Source: Gammaproteobacteria bacterium (GTDB lineage Bacteria; Pseudomonadota; Gammaproteobacteria; Xanthomonadales; Xanthomonadaceae). From it: a stretch of 10,346 nucleotides of DNA. The translations under genes and the position numbers were made by a program. The stretch lies in assembly GCA_025360985.1 (NCBI GenBank), contig JANYBA010000334.1, positions 1 to 10,346 on the forward strand, in the 5' to 3' direction. This document shows, piece by piece, positions 1-10,346 of the stretch. The first letter of the stretch is position 1. Each line of letters begins with the position of its first letter. The notes beneath the pieces are model-generated. The model saw only the letters and a program-made list of their open reading frames with translations. It made no database searches and was not told where the DNA came from.

Positions 1-530
1 GCGCCTATTCCGAAGCGGCGCAGACGGTGCTGATCCTCGACCAGTTGCAGGCGGCGCATTTCAGCGTCCAGGCCCGGCTCTACCAGTTCGTGATGAGCCG
101 CGAGTGGAGCAACAGCGCCGGAACCGTCGCGGTGAATGCCAGGAATTTCCTGCTCCTGCTGATCTCCGAGCAGCCGCTGTTCCATTCCCTGGCGAAGTGC
201 AGCTTCCGGGCCTGGACCGACGCCCAGGGCGCCTACCTCGACTACCGCCCGGCCGGATTCGGCCATGGCCCCGAGGCCAACGACCTGTTCGCGGCCCTGG
301 CGCGCGTGTTCGTGCTGCTCGCCGCCGCGCCCACGCCGAGCGAGTTCGCGCACCTGCTCGACGACCTGGTGCGCCACGCGCGCAGCGTCGAGCAGATCCG
401 CCAGAGCCTGTACGGGCGGGTCGAAAGCGCGGATCGCCAACGCCTGTACGCGCCCGAACTCGCCGAGCCCCTGCGGGCATTGCTGGCCGAGCTGGAACGC
501 TATCTCGGCGCCGACGAAGTCAGTTACTAG
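1..530 (+). CDS. 3' end of an unrecognised protein gene
   Basis: The frame is open from base 3 to a TAG stop at 528-530, giving about 175 visible residues; the true start lies before the window. A GTG at base 27 is in frame, but the frame continues upstream of it without a stop, so it is probably internal. The visible part looks soluble and mostly alpha-helical, with many Leu, Ala and Glu/Arg residues. It has a Phe/Leu/Val-rich stretch (FAALARVFVLLAAA) that could be a buried helix, and ends with an amphipathic Leu/Glu helix before the C-terminal EVSY. There is no signal peptide or catalytic motif that I recognise. Codon use is GC-rich like its neighbours, supporting a real native gene. It is convergent with the seven-gene minus-strand cluster. 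I assign no function. Confidence 0.8.
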   Translation, partial: AYSEAAQTVLILDQLQAAHFSVQARLYQFVMSREWSNSAGTVAVNARNFLLLLISEQPLFHSLAKCSFRAWTDAQGAYLDYRPAGFGHGPEANDLFAALARVFVLLAAAPTPSEFAHLLDDLVRHARSVEQIRQSLYGRVESADRQRLYAPELAEPLRALLAELERYLGADEVSY

Positions 531-581
531 GTCGATATGCCTCGAGCCAAACACAGCAATAATGATGCGACGAGTCTTTGC

Positions 582-668
582 TCGTCGTCCCCGCGCAGGC
601 GTGGACCCAGCGACTTTTGGTGGTTGCTGCTCAAAGACACTGGATTCCCGCCTTCGCGGGAATGACGA
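582..668. repeat. 87-bp imperfect inverted repeat, dispersed REP/MITE-like element
   Basis: The arms 582-617 and 633-668 are 36 bp each and match as reverse complements at 28 of 36 positions, around a 15-nt centre (618-632). Each arm contains a smaller palindrome. In the right arm it is a perfect 8-bp stem with a 4-nt loop (644-663, ATTCCCGC / GCGGGAAT). In the left arm it is a 7-bp stem with one mismatch (588-605). From memory, the motif of a GGATTCCCGC half followed by CTTCGCGGGAATGAC is widely dispersed between genes in many GC-rich Proteobacteria. It lies between two converging genes, so a role in transcript ending or 3'-end protection is plausible. It has no T-tract, encodes nothing, and no target-site duplication is evident. 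Confidence 0.8.
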
Positions 669-680
669 ATCGAAATGATC

Positions 681-694
681 CCGCAGTCTTGCGG
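681..694. terminator. Small hairpin, weak candidate bidirectional terminator
   Basis: A perfect 5-bp stem, CCGCA / TGCGG, encloses a 4-nt loop. It sits 10 bp past the stop codon of the MAPEG gene and about 150 bp past the stop of the upstream plus-strand gene. On the plus strand it is followed by ATTTCT; on the minus strand by GATCATTT. Both are poor T-tracts, so termination efficiency is doubtful. The position between convergent stops is the best argument for the call. Confidence 0.3.
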
Positions 695-703
695 ATTTCT
701 GGC

Positions 704-1105
704 TCAATAAGCCGGCGTTTCGAACTGCATGACGTAGCCGACGATCGCGAAGCCGGCCATGGTCAGCATCAGCAGCCACGTGAAAACCGAACCGGCGAAG
801 CGCCCAACGGACGTTCCGCTACTCATGCTCAAGCCGATGGCGTGGGCCACGCGCGAGGCGAACAGTACCGCGCCGAAACTGTGGATGATGGTGCCGCTGT
901 AGCCATTCAATTCCATGCCGCCGAGCAGGATCAGCGCCAGTGGCATGTTCTCGATGGCATTGCCGTGCGCGCGCATGCGCTTGAGCAACTCGCGATCGCC
1001 GCCGTCGCCGATGCCGATCTTGTGCCTGAAGCGCCAGAAGACGACGCGCACGGCAAGGAAGACGACCAGGATGGTGCACAGGCTGGCGTAGAGCAGGGTG
1101 ATCAT
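704..1105 (-). CDS. MAPEG-family small membrane protein
   Basis: This 133-aa integral membrane protein has four predicted membrane helices at about residues 3-24, 49-68, 72-91 and 103-126. The MAPEG signature is visible before and in helix 2: R45-A-H-G-N49-A-I-E52-N-M-P55, the Arg/His-Gly-Asn/Glu/Pro pattern of this fold. Length matches bacterial MAPEG proteins such as E. coli YecN. Eukaryotic family members are glutathione transferases and eicosanoid synthases; the bacterial proteins mostly have no proven substrate, so I do not assign a reaction. The open frame extends 43 codons further upstream, but that part is unlike the family and overlaps the MBL gene. The ATG at 1105 has a good ribosome binding site. 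It is the last gene of the minus-strand cluster, 25 bp after the MBL hydrolase, and may be translated independently. Confidence 0.88.
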   Translation of the reverse strand: MITLLYASLCTILVVFLAVRVVFWRFRHKIGIGDGGDRELLKRMRAHGNAIENMPLALILLGGMELNGYSGTIIHSFGAVLFASRVAHAIGLSMSSGTSVGRFAGSVFTWLLMLTMAGFAIVGYVMQFETPAY

Positions 1106-1111
1106 GGATGG

Positions 1112-1117
1112 TCCTTC
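1112..1117 (-). promoter_or_regulatory. Ribosome binding site of the MAPEG gene
   Basis: GAAGGA on the minus strand lies 6 nt before the ATG at 1105. This decides in favour of the 133-aa start over the longer open frame beginning inside the upstream gene. Confidence 0.65.
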
Positions 1118-1130
1118 GAGTTCGGGTTGA

Positions 1131-2005
1131 TCAAGCCGCCAGGGGAAAGGCTGCCAATGCTGGCAGTTCTCCGCTGGTGGAATAGCGGCCCTTGTCGTCG
1201 CGGCGCACCGAGGCGAGCGCGCAACCCGGGTCATGGGTAAAGAAGAGTCGCACGCCGCGCGTCAACTTGTCGTCAAGGAAGGCCTTCTTCTCGTCGATCA
1301 GCATTTCCGGAAATCGGTCGTAGCCCATCGTCACCGGCAGGTGCACCCAGGGCCGACCGGGAATCAGGTCGGCGCAGAACACCACGCCGCCCTGCCCGCC
1401 CGAGCCGACGATTTCGGCGAGCATCAGACCCGGGGTGTGGCCCTGGCTGTAGTGGAAGCGCACGGCTTCGCCGAGGACCCGGCTGTGCTCGCCGTCGACG
1501 ATTTCCAGGCGACCGCTCTGCTCCAGCAAGGGCACGAGTTCCGGGATGAAGCTGGCGCGGTCGCGCGGATGCGGATCGCGGGCGCGCCGCCAATGCTGCG
1601 CGCCGACCACGTAGGTCGCCTTCGGGAACAGCAGCGACGGCGCCTGCCCTTCGCGCCAGGCCGACAGCAAGCCGCCGGCGTGGTCGAAGTGCAGGTGCGA
1701 GAGCACGACGACGTCGATGTCCTCGTGGGAAAAACCGGCCGCCGCCAGCGAATCGAGCAGCACGTGGTTGCCTTCCTGCACGCCAAAGCGCTCGCGCATT
1801 TTCGGATCGAAGAAGGCGCCGATGCCGGTTTCGAACAGCACGCGTTTGCCGGCCAGGCCGTCGGCCAGCAGGGCGCGGCAGGCGAGCGGAATGCGGTTTT
1901 GCTCGTCCGGTGGCAGCCACTGCTGCCACATCGCCTTGGGCGCATTGCCGAACATGGCGCCACCGTCGAGTTTCTGGGAATTGCCGAGCAGCGACCAGAG
2001 TTTCA

Positions 2006-2006
<1 letters not shown>
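1131..2006 (-). CDS. MBL-fold metallo-hydrolase
   Basis: A 291-aa metallo-beta-lactamase-fold enzyme with no signal peptide, so probably cytoplasmic. The dinuclear metal site is complete: H104-x-H106-x-D108-H109, H190 in GHTPG, D213 in CADLIP and H258 in FTHDP. The N-terminal [14 protein letters not shown] (from residue 14) and the segment from ADLIP to MGYD are typical of a COG0491 subgroup related to lactonases and annotated only as MBL-fold hydrolases. AHL lactonase AiiA has a Tyr three residues after the bridging Asp; here that position is Pro216. Quorum-quenching activity is therefore possible but not supported by the active site, and the substrate is unknown. The ATG at 2006-2004 shares its A with the stop of the cyclase gene (TGATG) and has no Shine-Dalgarno sequence of its own, so translation is probably coupled. 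The longer open frame upstream is an out-of-frame reading of the cyclase gene. Confidence 0.93.
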
Positions 2007-7074
<5,068 letters not shown>

Positions 7075-7101
7075 CGGGGCGTACTGGAGGCGGGTGGTAA
7101 C
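7075..7101. promoter_or_regulatory. 27-bp divergent gap between rsmD and ftsY
   Basis: This is the whole non-coding space between two divergent start codons. It holds the ftsY ribosome binding site. I find no convincing -35/-10 pair in it, and it is too short for two promoters. The promoters must overlap the 5' coding parts of rsmD and ftsY, or the ftsY start is the internal ATG at 7132, which would widen the gap to 57 bp. Confidence 0.4.
7086..7090 (+). promoter_or_regulatory. Ribosome binding site of ftsY
   Basis: GGAGG lies 11 nt before the ATG at 7102. The alternative in-frame ATG at 7132 has no such sequence, so this site favours the longer protein. Confidence 0.55.
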
Positions 7102-8193
7102 ATGGCGACATTGTCCGCAATTCCGGCGCCGATGTTCGAATTCCTCAAGAAGAAGCCTGCCTCCGTCCGGCCAGCCCCTGACGTCAAGACTGGTTTCAGC
7201 CCGGACGACCTGACCCGGGCCTTCACCGCCGTCCAGGAGGAAAAAGCCGCCCGCGCCGAGGCCGAGCGGATCGAGGCAGCCGCCGCCATCCGGGAAACGG
7301 TCGGCGGAAGTTTGCTCGCGCGCAGTTTTGGTGGCCTGTTTGCCCGCCACCCGCGCCTCGACGACGACCTGCTCGATGAAATCGAGACCGCCCTGCTCAG
7401 CGCCGACGTAGGCGTCCCGGCCTCGGCCGCCCTGGTCGGGCAGTTGCGCCGGCGCATGCAGGCGCGCGAATTCGCCGACAGCCGCGCCTTGATGGTAGCG
7501 CTGCGCATCGAATTGCTGGCGATGCTGGCGCCGGTCAGCAAGCCCCTGGTCATCGATCCGCCGAACAAGCCCTTCGTGATCCTCACGGTCGGCGTCAATG
7601 GCGTCGGCAAGACCACGACGATCGGCAAGCTGGCGCGGCGCTTCCAGGAAGACGGCCATAGCCTGATGCTCGCGGCCGGCGACACCTTCCGCGCCGCCGC
7701 GGTCGAACAGCTGCAGATCTGGGGCGAGCGCAACAACGTGGTGGTGGTCGCCCAGGGCCAGAACGCCGACGCGGCATCGGTGACCTTCGACGCCCTGCAA
7801 TCGGCGCGCGCGCGCGACGTCGACATCCTGATCGCCGACACCGCCGGCCGCCTGCACACGCAGGCCGGATTGATGGCCGAACTCGGCAAGATCCGCCGCG
7901 TGCTCGCCAAGCTCGATCCGGACGCGCCGCACGAGGTGCTGATGGTGATCGACGGCACCACCGGCCAGAACGCCATCAACCAGTTGCGCGCCTTCCACCA
8001 GGCGGTGAACGTCACCGGCCTGGTGGTCACCAAGCTCGACGGCACCGCCAAGGGCGGCGTGGTGTTCGCGCTGGCGCGGGAATTCGCCCTGCCGATCCGC
8101 TTCATCGGCCTTGGCGAAAAACCGGAAGACCTGCGCGTGTTTGATCCCGAGGCCTTCGTCGACGCGCTGCTGCCGCAAGCCCTGGGCGAGTGA
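7102..8193 (+). CDS. ftsY: Signal recognition particle receptor FtsY
   Basis: FtsY is the SRP-receptor GTPase that pairs with Ffh to deliver ribosomes making membrane proteins to the Sec translocon. The 363-aa protein has a short charged leader, a helical N domain (about 60-150) and the NG GTPase core. The G elements are visible: G1 GVNGVGKTTT (164-173), the DTFRAAA insertion-box motif (194-200), G3 DTAGR (246-250), G4 TKLD (310-313) and G5 GLGEKPEDL (336-344). It lacks the long acidic A domain of E. coli FtsY (497 aa), leaving only an Ala/Glu/Arg-rich stretch (about 43-62). The leader LKKKP is basic and may bind membrane. Start choice: 7102 has GGAGG, whereas 7132 begins MFEFLKKK, which looks like many FtsY N-termini. 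I use 7102, with 7132 as a real alternative. It starts a plus-strand unit with the AsmA-like gene and mutY. Confidence 0.97.
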   Translation: MATLSAIPAPMFEFLKKKPASVRPAPDVKTGFSPDDLTRAFTAVQEEKAARAEAERIEAAAAIRETVGGSLLARSFGGLFARHPRLDDDLLDEIETALLSADVGVPASAALVGQLRRRMQAREFADSRALMVALRIELLAMLAPVSKPLVIDPPNKPFVILTVGVNGVGKTTTIGKLARRFQEDGHSLMLAAGDTFRAAAVEQLQIWGERNNVVVVAQGQNADAASVTFDALQSARARDVDILIADTAGRLHTQAGLMAELGKIRRVLAKLDPDAPHEVLMVIDGTTGQNAINQLRAFHQAVNVTGLVVTKLDGTAKGGVVFALAREFALPIRFIGLGEKPEDLRVFDPEAFVDALLPQALGE

Positions 8194-9320
8194 TGTCGCG
8201 ACGCCGGAAGATCGTCCTCGCCACCCTCGTATTCGGGCTGGCGTTCGTCGCCTGGTGGGTCAACCGGCAGCTGGAGCCGCAACGACTGACCTCGACCGTG
8301 CTGGCGCAAGCCAGTGAAGCCCTGGGCTTGCGCCTGGAATTCCAGGGCACACCCGACTATGCCTTTCGGCCAGAGCCGCGCCTGCTGGTGCCCAACCTCG
8401 TGCTGCGCGATCCGGCCAGCGGGCAAGTGATCCTGAGCGCGAAGCGCGCGGATGTTTCGCTGCCATGGGCGACCATCACCGGCGGCGAGCCGATCATCAC
8501 CCGCATCGAGCTCGACGCGCCGATGCTGGAACTGCCGACACTCCGGCGCTGGCTGGCGGCGCGGCCGCCGACGCCGTTCAAGCTGCCGACCCTGCTGCGC
8601 GGCGTGCATGTCCACGATGGCCGCATCCGCGATGATGGCTACGAGATTTCCGGCTTCGCGCTCGATTTGCCGGAATTGCACGATCGCGGCGCGGCGACGC
8701 TGGCTGCCTCCGGCCGCTTCCACCAGGGCGGGACCAAGCTCGACTTCAAGACCACGGTTGCCGTGGCGACCTCGGCGCTCGAATCCGACTTCAATTTCGT
8801 CGCCGACGGCTCCTTGCTGCGCGCGCCGAAGCCGCTGGCGTACGCGCTGAAGCTCGACGGGCACTACCGATCCGACGATGCAGGTTTCTCGCTCACGGCA
8901 ACAGCCCTTGACCTCGACGCCGACTCGCCCCTGCCGTCCCTCCGCGGCAAGGCGCAGTTGCTGCTCGCCGAGCCGATGCAATTTTCATTCGCTGGCCTGC
9001 TCCGGCGATGGCCCAAGGATTGGCCGGCCTTGCCGCCGCCGGTGTCCGAACATGCCACGGACTTGAGTGCGCGCGTGGACTACCGCGGAGCGCGCGGGCT
9101 CGTTGATCCGATCGCCTTGCACCTCGAAAAAGACGCCACCGTCGTCGATGCCCACCTGCGACTGCAGGAAGTACAGGACTGGATCGCCGCGCCAGCGGGC
9201 TCGCCGCTGCCGCCACTGGCGGCGACGGCGAAAACGCCGACGCTCGATTTCGACGGCATCCATCTGGAAGGCGTCGAAGTGGAATTGCGTCCCGACGAGC
9301 CGGTCGCGCCGCCGCCATGA
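8193..9320 (+). CDS. AsmA-like envelope protein
   Basis: A 375-aa protein with a basic start (MSRRRK), one membrane helix (about 7-25) and a large periplasmic part. The region just after the helix, with LTSTVLAQASEALGLRLEF followed by RPEPRLLVPNLVLRDP (about 32-74), resembles the start of the AsmA/TamB-related repeating beta-groove fold. The rest alternates short beta-strand-like segments. It is shorter than E. coli AsmA (about 617 aa) and seems to be a small variant. Family members are implicated in phospholipid transport between membranes and outer-membrane assembly; the exact role here is inferred. The ATG at 8193 shares one base with the ftsY stop (TGATG). A GTG at 8190 would give a 4-bp overlap and one more residue. 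Its own stop overlaps the mutY start (ATGA), and no strong ribosome binding site is visible. Confidence 0.8.
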   Translation: MSRRRKIVLATLVFGLAFVAWWVNRQLEPQRLTSTVLAQASEALGLRLEFQGTPDYAFRPEPRLLVPNLVLRDPASGQVILSAKRADVSLPWATITGGEPIITRIELDAPMLELPTLRRWLAARPPTPFKLPTLLRGVHVHDGRIRDDGYEISGFALDLPELHDRGAATLAASGRFHQGGTKLDFKTTVAVATSALESDFNFVADGSLLRAPKPLAYALKLDGHYRSDDAGFSLTATALDLDADSPLPSLRGKAQLLLAEPMQFSFAGLLRRWPKDWPALPPPVSEHATDLSARVDYRGARGLVDPIALHLEKDATVVDAHLRLQEVQDWIAAPAGSPLPPLAATAKTPTLDFDGIHLEGVEVELRPDEPVAPPP

Positions 9321-10346
9321 ACGCAACCCTGGCGCCGTTCTCCGAACGATTGCTGCGCTGGCACGAACGCGACGGGCGCCACGACCTGCCTTGGCAGCAT
9401 CCGCGCACGGCCTATCGGGTCTGGCTGTCCGAGATCATGTTGCAGCAGACCCAGGTGCAGACGGTCATCAGCTACTTCCAGCGCTTCGAACGGGAACTGC
9501 CGGACCTGCGCGCGCTCGCCGCCGCCGACCTCGACCGCGTGCTGGCGCTCTGGTCGGGACTGGGCTACTACGCCCGCGCCCGCCACCTGCACGAGGCCGC
9601 GCGCCTGTGCGTCGAACGCCACGGCGGCGAATTGCCCGACAACTTCGACGAACTGGCCGCCCTGCCCGGCATCGGCCGCAGCACCGCCGGCGCGATCCTG
9701 GCGCAGGCGCATGGACTGCGCTTCGCCATCCTCGACGGCAACGTCAAACGCACGCTTTGCCGTTTCCATGGCATCGACGGCTGGCCGGGCAGCCCGGCGG
9801 TGGAAAAACAATTGTGGGAATTGGCCGAGCAGCATTTGCCGGAAACGCGCCTCGCCGACTATGCGCAGGCGATCATGGATTTCGGCGCGACCCTGTGCAC
9901 GCGCAGCGATCCGGCCTGCGTGCTCTGTCCCTTGCAGGAAGATTGCGTCGCGCTGCGCGAGGGCCGCGTCGCGCAACTGCCGGAATCCAAGCCCGGCAAG
10001 CCGTTGCCGGAACGCCGCACGCTGATGCTCCTGCTGCGCGACGAATCCGGGCGCGTATTGCTGACGCGACGACCGGCGTCCGGCGTCTGGTCCGGATTGT
10101 GGTCGCTGCCCGAACCGGAAGACCACGACGCCGCGCGCGATTTCATCGCCCGTCACGCGCGCGTGGATTTCGAGGCAAGCCTCGCGCTGCCCATGATCGA
10201 ACACACCTTCAGCCATTTCCGCCTGCGCATCTCGCCGCTGCTCTGGACCAACGCCACGCCGCTGGCGCGGATCGGCGACAATGACGACACGCGCTGGCAA
10301 GCGCTGGCCGCGCTCGACGAGGTCGGCCTGCCGGCACCGGTGCGCA
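9317..10346 (+). CDS. mutY: A/G-specific adenine DNA glycosylase, 3' end outside window
   Basis: MutY removes adenine mispaired with 8-oxoguanine or guanine. 343 codons are present and the frame is still open at the window end; at about 350 aa typical length, only the last few residues are missing. Catalytic Glu39 lies in WLSEIMLQQTQV (36-47), the helix-hairpin-helix in LPGIGRSTAGAI (116-127), and catalytic Asp140 in ILDGNVKRT (138-146). The [4Fe-4S] loop is C194-x6-C201-x2-C204-x5-C210, exactly the family pattern. The C-terminal Nudix-like domain that recognises 8-oxoguanine is visible from about 233, with SGVWSGLWSLPE (255-266) and HTFSHFRL (296-303). The ATG overlaps the previous stop (ATGA), and I see no clear ribosome binding site, so coupling is likely. 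All key residues are present. Confidence 0.98.
   Translation, partial: MNATLAPFSERLLRWHERDGRHDLPWQHPRTAYRVWLSEIMLQQTQVQTVISYFQRFERELPDLRALAAADLDRVLALWSGLGYYARARHLHEAARLCVERHGGELPDNFDELAALPGIGRSTAGAILAQAHGLRFAILDGNVKRTLCRFHGIDGWPGSPAVEKQLWELAEQHLPETRLADYAQAIMDFGATLCTRSDPACVLCPLQEDCVALREGRVAQLPESKPGKPLPERRTLMLLLRDESGRVLLTRRPASGVWSGLWSLPEPEDHDAARDFIARHARVDFEASLALPMIEHTFSHFRLRISPLLWTNATPLARIGDNDDTRWQALAALDEVGLPAPVR

Noticed and set aside
582..668. Reading the inverted repeat as a simple rho-independent terminator
   Set aside because: No T-run follows it on either strand. Its length and double-hairpin form fit a dispersed repeat better, although it may still affect termination.
7102..7131. A separate leader peptide before ftsY
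   Set aside because: The ATG at 7102 is in frame with ftsY and no stop lies between, so it is simply an upstream start choice.
9080..10300. Long minus-strand and plus-strand open frames over mutY
   Set aside because: mutY has every catalytic and iron-sulfur residue in its own frame; these are shadow frames caused by high GC.

Overview
This is a GC-rich, gene-dense bacterial chromosomal segment. The gene order points to a gammaproteobacterium, most likely Xanthomonadales/Lysobacterales (inference). rsmD is divergent from ftsY, coaD follows rsmD, a YfhL-type ferredoxin lies close to coaD, and an AsmA-like gene and mutY follow ftsY. I see no transposase, integrase, phage, CRISPR array, rRNA or tRNA. 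The window looks like ordinary core chromosome with one unusual accessory signalling module inside a housekeeping operon.

Layout. Bases 1-530 (+) hold the 3' end of a gene I do not recognise. Bases 531-703 separate two convergent genes and hold an 87-bp imperfect inverted repeat of dispersed-repeat type and a small candidate terminator. Bases 704-7074 (-) are seven co-directional, tightly packed genes. In transcription order they are rsmD (16S rRNA methyltransferase), coaD (CoA biosynthesis), a small lipoprotein of unknown function, a 2[4Fe-4S] ferredoxin, a 1039-aa periplasmic beta-propeller/diguanylate cyclase, an MBL-fold hydrolase and a MAPEG membrane protein. Junctions are 1-4 bp overlaps or gaps of 25-38 bp. 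Bases 7102-10346 (+) hold ftsY (SRP receptor), an AsmA-like envelope protein and mutY (adenine DNA glycosylase, cut by the window end), again with 1-4 bp overlaps. The two units diverge from a gap of only 27 bp.

How they fit together. The rsmD-coaD-ferredoxin and ftsY-asmA-mutY parts are housekeeping. The most interesting part is the ferredoxin/cyclase/hydrolase stretch. The cyclase has a secreted N-terminal region with 14 propeller blades, ten of them spaced almost exactly 45 residues apart, then a Y_Y_Y-like domain, one membrane helix and an apparently active GGEEF domain with an inhibitory site. Neither the cyclase nor the MBL hydrolase has a visible ribosome binding site of its own. Both starts overlap the previous stop codon, so their synthesis is probably coupled to the ferredoxin. 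The sequence does not reveal the signal sensed or the hydrolase substrate. I do not claim a wholly new system here.
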